From positions 25,064,765-25,128,764 of the forward strand of contig NC_044922.1 of NCBI RefSeq assembly GCF_003576645.1: a stretch of DNA of 64,000 nucleotides, given 5' to 3'. The DNA is from Ipomoea triloba. Taxonomy: Eukaryota > Streptophyta > Magnoliopsida > Solanales > Convolvulaceae. Shown here piece after piece: positions 22,901 to 33,490 of this stretch (positions are counted from its first letter, which is position 1; every line of letters begins with the position of its first letter). The notes under the pieces are model-generated. The model did no database searches and was not told where the DNA came from. It saw only the letters and a program-made list of their open reading frames with translations. Position numbers and translations under genes: made by a program.

Positions 22901-23102
22901 TAGAATTACTGATGAGGGAAGGGTTGTAATCGTTGCTCCGAGTTTTGGCATTTGCAAATGCTTCTAAGGAGAGGCCTTTCCCTCCTAACCTCTGCAAATT
23001 TTTCTTCATCATCTTCTTCTTCTTCAAATACGACCCGCCGGTTCGATTCTCCGTTTCGACATCACCACGCTCATCCGCTGAAATGGCACGCTTCTTCACC
23101 AT
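19975..23102 (-). CDS. rRNA-processing protein FYV7-like, 196 aa, three exons
   Basis: Coding exons on the minus strand are 23102-22910, 20823-20714 and 20262-19975. Joined, they give 588 coding bases plus the stop, with no frame break. Exon 1 carries KNLQRLGGKGLSLEAFANAK and NDYNPSLI, continued in exon 2 by KKQKEFYKNAKFVKKYKRMV. Exon 3 is a charged coiled-coil-like Glu/Lys/Arg stretch ending FKKTKSGQPVMKYRIEHLLQ. This is the pattern of the FYV7 family, small basic nucleolar proteins needed for 18S rRNA maturation in yeast and predicted in plants. The ATG at 23102 is the only good start before the conserved block. Intron 1 is 2.1 kb and has taken up a gypsy fragment (20867-21979); intron 2 is about 450 bp. 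Confidence 0.85.
20867..21979 (-). mobile_element. Decayed Ty3/gypsy fragment within FYV7 intron 1
   Basis: Read on the minus strand, about 21100-20960 gives PFRIVQKLNVIAYKLVLPP then HVFHESQLQHVT, the integrase C-terminal signature of gypsy elements (usually HDVFHVSQLK). Further along the plus strand, the minus strand encodes a coiled-coil gag-like start (MTRMEAQIEALEKSQKDYN, then EMDKGFTRLEESIAKLTKM), and 21721-21299 is an open 140-codon stretch. Both sides carry a direct repeat of about 85-93 bp (20867-20959 and 21896-21979), sharing GATTTGAACCAAGAAATT and AAGAAAAGAAAACAAGG. Most of the polyprotein is missing, so this is an internally deleted relic. Confidence 0.65.
22300..22380 (+). other. 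Exon-like fragment, unidentified
   Basis: A short frame reads EADVNNNGSTYEDPDKEDNR and RK, then a donor-like AAAG/GTAAAC. It lies inside FYV7 intron 1 on the opposite strand. It is too short to identify and may be chance or a captured fragment. Confidence 0.2.
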
Positions 23103-23303
23103 GTTACACGAATCGCAGTCTGCAAGCGAATTGAAAGGCTCTGTTTCTAAAACCCTAATTTGCAGTCAGCGGAAGTACGACGATGACTCGATGAGGACGA
23201 TAACGGACACTACTGCATACGAAATAATACGAATTTACAATTTATAGAATCGTCGGTTCGTCGAGTTTGATTATTTGGACCTTCAAATTAGGCTTTTGTT
23301 ATT

Positions 23304-24134
23304 GGCTAAAGTGTCATTCTACGCCATGAATTATATTGGATTATTCATGTCGTATCTTGAACTTTCATAACGTCCATTTCAATACAAAAATCATTAATTT
23401 TTTTTAATCTAGCATTTTTTACAGGTTACCAAGTTACTATGATCACATGGCACAGGTAATTAGCTTATATGGATCTTCTTTTTAAGTCAACCCAAAATTT
23501 TTATGTAAACCCCAAAAATAAACCCTCCCCTCCCCTGTGCCTTTAGCCGGACCGGTGCTCACTAGACCAAATCACTACAGCCCTCCACAATCCACTGCTC
23601 ATTCCCTCCCTTGCGGCAGCGTGCGCCTACCTAGGAGTGACCGCGCTTCGTTCCAATTCCGAACCGCCAGTTCACGGTTCCAAGGTTACACAAATCATAA
23701 CCGGAACCTTATATAAAGGTTCCAGTTCCGATTCAATCGGAATTTCATTTTTTTTTAGTATATATAATTATATATAATATGTTTTGTTATTATAAAAACC
23801 ATATTATAAATTTTTTTAAATATAATTTTTTTTTTATATTTAGCTATTGCTAGTAACTAAATGCCTAAATATAAGAATTTTTATTATTATTATTTTACAG
23901 TTTTGGTACCCGTTGTTGGATTGGAAAAAGTTTAGAAGAAAGTTTTTTAAAAATTAAAAAAAAAAAAAAAAAGTCCAAGTCAACATAGATTACTTATAAC
24001 TTGTAGGTAACCTGTAAAAATTGCTAGATGAAAGAAAAAATTAATGGTTTGTGTATTGAAATAGATCTTATGAAAGTTCAAGGTGTGGCATGAATAATCC
24101 AATATAGTTCATGGTGCGAGATGACACTTTAGCC
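23304..24134. mobile_element. Mutator-like non-autonomous element, long inverted repeats, 9-bp target duplication
   Basis: The left end GGCTAAAGTGTCATTCTAC and the right end GAGATGACACTTTAGCC are inverted repeats that extend, with mismatches, for about 130-150 bp on each side. The flanks TTTGTTATT (23295-23303) and TTTATTATT (24135-24143) match 8 of 9. The middle has a GC-rich part with repeated GGTTCC/GGAACC phrases (23640-23740). No transposase frame is seen. Confidence 0.75.
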
Positions 24135-24369
24135 TTTATTATTTGATTGATGTTTTTTAATTTCAATTGTTATATTTTTATATATTATAAAGGAAACGAG
24201 TTTGGTCCATTAATTATATTTATATTGAAGACACGATCCATGAATTATTATTATGCACAAATTTTTTTTTAATTATGTATTAAGTGACAATTTTAGTCTA
24301 CCACTAACAAATTATGTTAATATTAATAATGTATTTTAAATTTTTAAATTATTGAGGGATACATTAATA

Positions 24370-24720
24370 TTTTTCAGGGAAAAAGGGTCAAATAGGCCTT
24401 CGAACATTTCATAAGAAGTCAATTAGGTCTATGAACTTTTAAAACGTGCAACTAAACCCTTAAACATGTCAAAATGAGGCAATAAAGCCCACAAACCGAT
24501 AATTAACCTGTTATTCACCGGAGAAGAAGAACAAACATGTGAAATTACTAAAATACCCCTCATTATTTTAGGGTTTAGGATTTTCCGGCGAATTTGGCCG
24601 GTAATTTGGCCGGAGTGGCCAAAATTGACAAAATTGAATAACCATGGTATGCAATTAACACTTTTAAAAATCGTGGACTGCAATTAAGAGGACCCCTATA
24701 GTCAGTGGACCAAAATGACA
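24370..24720. repeat. Dispersed repeat of the GGGTCAAATAGGCC type
   Basis: Contains phrases typical of MITE arms (AAGGGTCAAATAGGCCTTC, CAATTAGGTCTATGAAC, CAGTGGACCAAAATGAC) around an interior with GGTAATTTGGCCGGAGTGGC. The arms are not clearly complementary to each other, so the type is uncertain. Confidence 0.35.
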
Positions 24721-24847
24721 ATTTGTTCTTTGCATTATTATTTATGTGAATTTATGCATTGAGCTTTTCAGCTCAGCTCATAGTCCAAAACATTATTATA
24801 CCAAATTATCCACCCAATCTTGAATTTTAATTCTTTCATTTAAGAGG

Positions 24848-25719
24848 GTGTTTGGTTAGGAGGAAGGAATTATAAAGGAAAAATTACAATTCGATGGGAA
24901 AAGAATAAGGTAGAGTAAAGTAAGAATTCAAATTATACTGTAGGCTGGAATAAAATTTCTGGGAATAGAAATGGAAAAAGTGATATAAAGAATAAAATGT
25001 CCTTGTGTAATAATAATAATAATCAAGGATGGCAGTGTCATTGCATCCCTTTTTTTCATTTCCCACAACCATTGAATTGCAATTCATAGGGGGTACCCAT
25101 GAATTGCGGTTGTTATGCCATGTATCTGGGTCCACCTTGCAATGTGGACCCGAATCCATTTTCACAATTTTAGAACTCTATGTTCACACTTTTAAAATTC
25201 TATATACACAATTTCATAACTCTATATTCAACAGTATAACACAATTTTTGAATTTATATAACAAAAGTGTGAATATTGAGTTATGTAATTTTGTATATTG
25301 AGATCTAAAATTGTGAATATAGAGTTCCAAAATTATGAACATAAAGTCTAAAATTGTGAGCATAGATCCGGGTCCACCTTGCAAGGTGGAGCCAAGTCCA
25401 TAGCATAATTTGTCCATGAATTGCAATTCAACAAAATAAGGGAATTGCAATTCCGTTATTGCAATTCCCTCAAACCAAACAATGTAATTGGAGCTTTCAT
25501 TGAATTTCAATTTAACTACAACCAAATTACGGTATACAACAATAACTGACCATTCAGTTGGGAGGAGGGAATTATGGAGGAAATGAATTGTAATTCGGTG
25601 GAGAAAGAATAACATGGAATAAAATAAGAATTCAAATTACATTATTTTGTAGGGAAGAATAGAATTATTGGGAATGTGAAGGAAATAATTGGTATAAAGA
25701 CTAAAATGTCCTTGTGTAC

Positions 25720-25753
<34 letters not shown>

Positions 25754-25965
25754 TAAGGACATATTTGTCATTTCATTCATTTCTTCCTTTCCTAGAAGCA
25801 ATGAATTGCAATTCATAGGGTATACCAATGAATTGCAATTCACTAATGGAGGGAATTGTATTCAGTGGAATTACAAATCTCTCCAACCAAATAATGTAAT
25901 TGATGCATCCATTGAATTTCAATTCAAATACAATCTAATTACATAGAACCAAACACTTTGTATGG
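24848..25965. mobile_element. Two adjacent MITE copies (GTGTTTGGTT family), one interrupted
   Basis: The block starts GTGTTTGGTTAGGAGGAAGG and ends AATTACATAGAACCAAACAC, giving terminal GTGTTTGGTT inverted repeats. A second start-like sequence (TTGGGAGGAGGGAATTATGG) at about 25557 shows that two related copies lie head to tail. Both share AAAATGTCCTTGTGTA, an (AAT)n tract and GAATTGCAATTCATAGGG. The same family is found inverted at 38705-39450. Confidence 0.65.
25108..25413. mobile_element. MITE nested in the first GTGTTTGGTT copy, 11-bp target duplication
   Basis: CCATGAATTGC occurs at 25097-25107 and 25414-25424, bracketing 306 bp. The ends are inverted relatives (TTATGCCATGTATCTGGGTC and, inverted from the right side, TTATGCTATGGACTTGGCTC). 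Inside are TCCACCTTGCAAGGTGGA-type near-palindromes and many AAAATTGTGAATATAGAGTT-like phrases. Confidence 0.65.
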
Positions 25966-26720
25966 TTAGTTTATCCCTTATTTCATACTCCAACAGTATT
26001 TCCAACAAATACTTGCTAATTTGTAGAAATATGATTGTTGCCCAATGGCTTGTCATGAGCAATGGTGCACGTACAATTATGGCGAAAGAGAGGCTTTTGT
26101 TCTAAAAAGTTCAATCAAATAATGTGTAGTGAACTCTTATCTCGTGATCATCTTTCAACATTCAGAGAATGCACAATAAACATCCAATCAATACTCATGT
26201 CAAACTAGTTTTAGTTAAGCATCTAAATTATTGGGTGGTGATCAATTTTGAATTTAAATGTTCTCCATGCTCAATTATATAGCAATAAGAACAAGTACAC
26301 CACAAATCAAAACAGCTTCTCATGAACAAGAAGAGAAGACAAAAGGTTCTGCACTAAGCATAAATCCTTTGAAACTAACTAACATTCATAATTGTTCACC
26401 ATATATAGTTAGCTAGAAATTTCCATCTAACCTATTACCGCTAATGTTGACCTATCAAAATTACAACAAAAATAAAAAGTGGAAATATATTGATTGGAAA
26501 TTTCCTTTCAACATATACAGTTGGTTGAAAAATTCTGTCCAACTAATAAGGTTGGAAGGAAATTTCCGTTAATCTTGGAAGGTGAACGAATTTTTATTTA
26601 TTTATTTATTTTTAAATTATTGAAAAGAAATTGGGTAGGAAAATTTCATCACTTCTTCATCCACTTAGGTGGACAAAATTTTGAAATTGAATGGCAGAAA
26701 ATTTTGAAAAATAAATATAT

Positions 26721-27036
26721 GAAAAAATTATACTTTTCGTCCCTAGTATAGAATAATGGTAGAATTCATCCCTACATATTAGTCGTGTTCACTTCTCAAG
26801 TTCTCATTCCTAAGCTATGACTGACATGCGCACTTTTTCTAAAAGGTCATGCTCATTTCTATCCTCTAAGCTATAACTGGTGTTACAAATTTCGTCTCTA
26901 AATGTTTTGTTAAAAAATTGAGAAATTTTGCAATATCAATTATAACTTATAGGTCAGGAACGAAAAGTGAGCACAACCAACAAGGACAAATCCTACAAGT
27001 ACTCTATAACTTAGAGACGAAAAATACAATTTTCCC
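26721..27036. mobile_element. Mutator-type MITE, 9-bp target duplication
   Basis: TAAATATAT flanks both sides (26712-26720 and 27037-27045). The ends GAAAAAATTATACTTTTCGT and, inverted from the right side, GGGAAAATTGTATTTTTCGT are terminal inverted repeats. It is the same family as 53646-53921. Confidence 0.75.
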
Positions 27037-27663
27037 TAAATATATTTATCAAAACAACAAGAGAAGGAATTGAAGCAGTGTGATCAAAGTTTAACTCACT
27101 CCCACTATCCACCTGGAGAAGCATATATAGGCAGGAAAAACATCCTTTTGAAATCAGTTTCAAGCAGTCAAAGATTGAAAACATCTAACAAACAGCAGCA
27201 ATTATTTCACTTATGATTACTCACAGCTACTAGATGAGATCTGCACTACTTTCAGAAAACACTTCCAGAGTTAAATACTGAGATGAAAACCATCAATGCT
27301 GTGATACTCCTAAAAATGAAAATGCACAGGTGTCCACCCAACCAAAAGGAACTGTTTGTCCCTAGTTGAAAATGAAAACATGAATATAAGCATTGATTGA
27401 ATACAAAGAAAGAGAGAACATATTATAAGCAGTATATGTCAATCGCACATTTTCCCTTTCTTTCCGTATTTGCACTCCAACAAACAGCCATCTCAAAAAG
27501 TTACAATTCACTAAAAGCATACACTATTGGAAAGTTTTTCTTCCATTACTAGTCTTCACTCTCCCTGAGCTATCAACTTGTAATACAGTTCAACAAAAAT
27601 ATAAAGGAATGTAAAAATGTGAATACACTTCCAATCTCATGGATACACTCCATGTGAATTGAT

Positions 27664-28578
27664 TTACAAGATAGTGCATGAACATGAATTCCCCTTTTCT
27701 TTCTCCCGCTGGTTCTTATCTGCATCACATACAAAAGAACGAAGAAATGAGGGGAGATGCCAGAGTTTGACAGTCTCCAGGGTACAAGATTGAATCATGC
27801 CAGAACATATTAACTCATGGCTCTAGGATACATGTTGACAAGCACTAATAAACACACAGCCATTCAGAAGGAAAAAAAAAAGGCTTTTTTTTCTTCCTTT
27901 TTTTTTTGGGTTTGGGTTTGGGTTTGGGGAGGGCAACCAGTTCAACTATTTTTACCAGCTTACCACTCAAACTCTCCAACACCATTTTGCCCCTTTTAAA
28001 AGACCATAACATAGGAAAACCCGGCAAGTCCATCACCACAAAATAACCATTGCATCATCTATCACTATCAAAAGACTAAAATTAAAAGTAGGTAACTTTA
28101 AAAAGAAAAGGTATTGCAAGAATTAACATAAACCTCTAGCTCAACATATAGAAAAGTAGTAGGTAAACTCACCTGACTTCTTTTTAGTAAGTTGAGGCTG
28201 TACCACTACGTGCATAGTAATAACCCCTCCGGGAAGGTCACCAATATGTACTCTAGAGTCTCCAAGTGTCCTGCCATTCTCCAATACTTTTCCAGCATGA
28301 ATCAGTTTTATGTCACTCGATGACTTTGGGACAACAGATTTATCTGTAAACCCAAATTCCGATTCAGAAATCAAATGAAAATAACCCTATCTAAGTTACT
28401 GAAAGGTTGAACACATATACAAAACCAGGTCAGCATAGCTATAACCTTGAGGCCACTCAGCAAGAAGCCTTTGCTTAAGAGAAGTAATGGTAGTAGACCG
28501 GGCATAAATGCCTTGACATATATCAGTCCCATCAAATATCCTGAACCTGAGTTCAATGCGTTCATCTCCCTCAGCCAT
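27664..28578 (-). CDS. Membrane-anchored ubiquitin-fold protein (MUB family), 119 aa, three exons
   Basis: Minus-strand coding exons are 28578-28446, 28343-28173 and 27719-27664; their 360 bases give 119 residues plus stop with correct phases. The protein starts MAEGDERIELRFRIFDGTDI and has the ubiquitin-like fold elements SLKQRLLAEWPQ, DIKLIHAGKVLENGRTLGDS and VITMHVVVQPQL. It lacks a diglycine end and instead finishes NSCSCTIL: Cys116-Thr-Ile-Leu is a CaaX box whose terminal Leu predicts geranylgeranylation, and Cys114 is a likely palmitoylation site. MUBs sit at the plasma membrane and hold particular ubiquitin-conjugating enzymes there. A 5'UTR intron is likely (donor GATCAG/GTAATT near 29180, acceptor TTGGACAG near 28660). 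The tiny last exon is easily missed. Confidence 0.93.
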
Positions 28579-29625
28579 ACTGGCCCGAATTCTCAGCTAG
28601 TGTTGCAAGTTGCAACACAACGGCAACTTAAAGTCAATTAGCTCGGTGTTTCTCAAATCCTGTCCAACACATTAACATCTTCATATCCATAAATTAATTA
28701 ATTCCTTAGCCTACATAACAATGCACCTTAACACAGAATTTTTCAATTTGAATGACTGGCCTCCAAACTTTTAGTATATCCATGGAAGGAAGCACACAAG
28801 GAACAGAAATTATAATCATTTCCTGCACTAACCTTGTTCACTCTGCCAAGTTCAAGTATACCAAGAAATTGTACGGACAGAACACTCCAATTAACACTGG
28901 TAGCATTGTACAGAAGAAACTTCATATGATTCAACAGCCTCTACTGAAAATAAACTTCAATTGCGCAGTTTCTGCAACAGAAGACGAAGCTATTAACAAC
29001 AAGATGAAAAATCAAAATCCTTAAATTGTTATTTCGTGGAGAAATAAGCATCGAAGTGAGGTAAACCCAATCCAGTTCTCCATCCCGAACAAAGATCCAA
29101 AATCTTTAAAATTGTTATATCATATTTATGAAATTGAATAACGGCATAGAATAAAAGGAGGAAAAGAATCGGAATTACCTGATCAAGAAGCCATGGCAGA
29201 CAGATCGGAAACCGACGGAAAGAATCAGGGCTGGACGCTTGAGTCAGTAAAGAGGAAGAGCCAAGAAGCCAACAGTGGAGTTGTATTGTATATTTGTATG
29301 TATTATTTTCGTTAATACTTTTTGGAACTATGCCAACTTGTATTAATTATGTAGCCTAATTATTTTCGTTAATTTAATTACATAATATCTACTCCTTTAC
29401 TAATAATTCCATTTAATTTGTTTGTATTGTTTATAAAAAATTTTAAAAAAAATTACACTTAATCAGTTTGGTTGGCGTGAGTGGTCATGCACTCTTATTT
29501 TTTTGTATGATAAAAAATAATTTAACCAGCACTTGATTAATTTGAGTATAATACAAGCTTGAAGGTGTCTTCTACCGTCCTACCGTTAGATTCAGGACGA
29601 GGTCCGACCAAAAAAAAAAGAAAGA

Positions 29626-29765
29626 AGATTACACTTTGGCCTCACATTTCTATGTACATCACATTTTATTTTTCAACTATTAAATATATCCACATAGATT
29701 ACACTTTGGCCTCACATTTCTAAGTACATCGCATTTTCTTTTTCAACTATTAAATATATCCACAT
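29626..29765. repeat. 70-bp tandem duplication
   Basis: AGATTACACTTTGGCCTCAC begins at 29626 and again at 29696. The two units differ at only a few bases (for example TATGTACATCACATTTTATT against TAAGTACATCGCATTTTCTT). Confidence 0.9.
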
Positions 29766-29769
29766 AGTA

Positions 29770-30907
29770 ATCTAAAGCTCTTCAAATTTTAAAGTTACAG
29801 ACTATTTTATCGATATTTATCAGTTTTATTATAGATGGGATAAAAAGTAGCCACTTCAAAGATAATTGAGGAAAAAAATATATCGATTCACCTATAATTG
29901 AGAGAGAGAAAAATAAACTATATCACTATATTTAAGGGTCAAATTATCATTTTATTAATTATTTATATTACTTCGTATAATTTATTAAAAAAATTATTAA
30001 AAAGGTTACTGCTAACTTTTATGTAATTGAACCAATAAACTTAAAATGTTTGTGACTAAATCATTTAACAAAATAACTACAATTGATACATTACTTTTAT
30101 TATTTCTAGTGTAATTTAAGTTGAAAATATTTGAACATTTCCTCCCAATTAGTATGGAAGATAAAAGGGAAACATTTGAACATTTACAAAAATGTAACTA
30201 TTTTTTCTATAATTGCGATGATATTTTTGTAAATAATTCAAACTTTAAAGTATAATTAACATTACTATAGAGTGAAACTTTCAACATTATAAAGTGCCAG
30301 TAAGTAAAACTACGTAATACATCGATTGAAAATCCATAAAACTAAACAAGAAAACTAAATCCAAAGCTAAACCATCAAATTTAAACTCATAAATAATAAA
30401 AAGTGAACTCTTAAATGAAATAGAAAAAATTAAATCTTAAAGTTTAAAGGTGAATCCTACGTGCAATTAACTTTTACATTCAGTACAATCAATGATAGTG
30501 TTATGTGACTTATTATTGTTGTTAGGTGGGTGCATTCTAAAGGCTAACAATAACTACTAAACTTTAAAGTGAACTTCTAAACCAAATTAAAATAGTTAAA
30601 TTAAAAAAAAAAAAACAAAACAAACAAACAAACAAAATCATAAATTGTAAAATGTAGACAATTTCACTGCACTTATACGTATTACGGGATGCACTATATG
30701 GTATTGTTAAGTGCACTCTATAATGTTATTACTTGTTAAGTGCACTCTATAATGTTATTACTTGCGTTTAAAGTTCAAGTTATTTATGACAATGTCATTG
30801 TGTTTTTTCCATTTTCCCTACTTTAAAGCCATTAGATATTTCCATATAGACACCTCTACTTAGTTCATAATTCATTCTTGTACGCGAGTTCTTATTTGAT
30901 CTAAATC

Positions 30908-30953
<46 letters not shown>

Positions 30954-31081
30954 TTATTTCATTTATTGATTACTGTGTTATTATTTTTTTTTAAGTACTG
31001 ATTCATTTTCTAAGTAAAAAAGGATGGTTTAATTTATAAATAACTCACAATCTAATATATCTCGAGAATAATTAACTCTTA
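29770..31081. other. Gene-free AT-rich region with simple repeats
   Basis: No coding sequence is seen. It contains a 29-bp unit repeated twice (30704-30761, TTGTTAAGTGCACTCTATAA and so on) and an (AAT)n tract of about 44 bp at 30909-30952. Confidence 0.6.
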
Positions 31082-32807
31082 GGGGGGTGTATTCAATCAT
31101 GACTTTCATAGAATTTTAAAGACTTTTATGAACTTTAAAAGTTTGGAGGTATTCACCTCCAAACTTTACCTCCAAACTTTTAGAGAGTATTTAAAAGTCA
31201 TGCGGTATTCGATCAAGATTTTTAAAGAGTTTTTAAAAGTGATGTGGTATTCAATTAAAACTTTTAAAGAATCTTTAAAAGTCATGTGGTATTCAAAAAG
31301 TTATGAATTTGTAATGACTTTTTAATTTTAGAACTTCTGTAGACTTTTATATACTTTTCCTTCTCAAATATAAATAGCTGAAATCCAACCCCCAACCCCA
31401 AGATTTCAAAATTTTATTTCTACCAACACTGAAGGTTTTTTTTTTCTCTCTCTATTTAAACTCTATTTTTTTCTCCTTATTTAAAATTTTAAACTTTATA
31501 AACCTTATACCTAAATTCAATAAACTATTTTTTCTTCATTATATTTTCTACATACCTAAACTCCACCAATTTTTTTTTCTCTCTCCTAAACTTTACAATC
31601 TTCCTCTAAAAATTCAAAATAATATTAATTTTATTTCATTGTTGCTTGTATATTTTGATTTTTTTTATGAACTTTTTATCCCTAACATCTAAACTTTTTC
31701 ACCTAAATACATGAACAGAGTAAATTTTTTTTTATCTATTACCGTCAACTTTTACTATATGTTTCATAATATTCATATGTTTATTCGTAATATATTTTTT
31801 CTTTTTTCTTTTTAACAACATGCTATAATGAATAGTGAACTATTATTTGCACTAGCAATTTGAGGCTACAAAGAGAAGCACATTGTTGTTGTTAGCAGTC
31901 CCATATTGTTATTGCAAATAATAGCTCTTTGTTTGATACCTAACAATATATCAAATATAATTTTTATATATACTATTTTTTTTTATTTTATGCAACTAGT
32001 AATTATAATTTTTTTAAATATTAATTTCTCAAGAAAAATTAATTATATTTTTAAATATTTTATTTGAACAATTCTATAACTATAAATTTTAGTGTTTAAT
32101 ATTGTTATGAATTGCTTATGAAAGTTTGTAAGGATGTATTCAATTTAGAAGAGTTTATTACCGAAATGGTCCCTCGACTATTACGAAATTACCAATTTGG
32201 TCCTTGACAATTTTTCGTACCCAATTAAGTCCCTCGACTTTGAAAATTTTAACCAATTTGGTCCTCCATTTATTTTGCCGTTAAATATCCGTTAAAATTG
32301 GAACCAAATTGGTAATTTTGCTATAGTCAAGGGACCAAATTGGTAATTTTACTATAGTCAATGGACCATTTCAGTGAAAAATTAATTACCAATTTGATCC
32401 CTTGACTATAAAAAAATTACCAATTTGGTCCCTTGACTATAACAAAATTACCAATTTGGTCCCGATTTAAACGGCAAAATAAACGGAGGACCAAATTGGT
32501 TAAAATTTTCAAAGTCGAGGGACTTAATTAGGCACAAAAAATTGTCGAGGACCAAATTGATAATTTCGCAATAGTCGAGGGACCGTTTCGGTAATAAACT
32601 CAATTTAGAATTTTAATGACTTTTGTAGAATTTTTAAAATAAAAAAGTTGATAAAAGTTTATGCAAGTTTTTTATATTGACTTTTATAGAATATTACAAA
32701 GTTTTAAAAAGTTTTGAACGACTTTATGAAAGTCAATAAAAGTTTATTAAATCTATCATTTTAAAAATTTTTAAAAATCTACAAAAGTCATGATTGAATA
32801 CACTCCC
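31082..32807. mobile_element. PIF/Harbinger-like non-autonomous element, TTA target duplication
   Basis: The left end GGGGGGTGTATTCAATCATG and the right end AAGTCATGATTGAATACACT then CCC are inverted repeats of about 23 bp. Each side is bordered by TTA (31079-31081 and 32808-32810), the target preferred by PIF/Harbinger. Inside the left end are several subterminal repeats of the form TTTAAAAGTCATGTGGTATT. The short open frame at 31128-31325 is made of these repeats and is not a gene. No transposase is present. A separate fold-back element has inserted at 32150-32599. Confidence 0.8.
32150..32599. mobile_element. Fold-back MITE nested in the Harbinger-like element, 10-bp target duplication
   Basis: TCAATTTAGA stands at 32140-32149 and again at 32600-32609. 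Between them the arms (AGTTTATTACCGAAATGGTC, CCTCGACTAT on the left) are almost perfectly complementary to the right side (GTCGAGGGACCGTTTCGGTA, ATAAAC). Within the arms, ACCAATTTGGTCCCTTGACT-like phrases are repeated. The 9-10 bp duplication fits Mutator-like elements. Confidence 0.85.
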
Positions 32808-33151
32808 TTAAAATTTCAAGATTTGCAGAGATATTTACGCTTGTATAATTGTGTGAACAAAATAATTGATAATTTTTACTTAATAAAAGAGAAAAGATTC
32901 ATTGATAATTTTTTTTTATTACACGGATGGATTTATCAATGGCACCTTCAAATAGTGATAATTATTAAAAAATTTTAAAAACAATGTAACCAGCTATTAA
33001 AAATATAAATTGAAGTGTGAATTTGTAATTTTGAAGGAGTTGGCTAAACGGAGATGGCCGCTAGAATGCCTTAACGGAGGCCGGCCATAGCCGTCAATGG
33101 CATCCTTGTTGAGTTTCCGACAAAGCTTCATCATCAAAATACACGACACTA

Positions 33152-33204
33152 AAGCTGTTGACGGAAAACAAAAAAAAAAAAAAAAAAAAAAAGCTGTTGA
33201 CGGA
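33152..33204. repeat. 14-bp direct repeat around a poly(A) tract
   Basis: AAGCTGTTGACGGA occurs at 33152-33165 and 33191-33204, with only AAAC plus about 21 adenines between. This looks like a retrotransposition event that left nothing but a poly(A) tail, or a slipped duplication. Confidence 0.7.
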
Positions 33205-33490
33205 GTCATATTGGTTGCTAGCTAATTCGTGTACAAATCCAAATATAGATGTATGTAGACCAACATAAATTGCATAACAATGATATGATGTAAGACTCAG
33301 TCATCAATAAAACAACATTTCCAACAACAGATCCTGTCACATTTTGTCAACAAAACAGTATAAAACTTGGGGGAAGAACCAAGGAAGCAGAGCTTTAACT
33401 CAACCATATATATACTTATCTTCGCCTCTAAATAGCATTGCAACTTGCAAGTGTAAACTGTGCTAAAGTGTTTTGAGATGAGCTTCAGCT

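Noticed and set aside
22933..23247. Plus-strand frames over the FYV7 start region
   Set aside because: These are shadows of FYV7 exon 1, which shows the family motifs on the minus strand.
27845..28039. Lys/Pro-rich frame with a (TTTGGG)4 tract suggesting an interstitial telomere repeat
   Set aside because: The tract is TTTGGG repeated four times, not the plant telomere unit TTTAGGG, and it lies in MUB intron 2 beside poly-T. Simple sequence is the better explanation.
29193..29330. Plus-strand frame starting MADRSETDGKNQGW
   Set aside because: It overlaps the probable 5'UTR exon of the MUB gene on the other strand and resembles nothing known.
31128..31325. 65-codon open frame
   Set aside because: It consists of the subterminal repeats of the Harbinger-like element.
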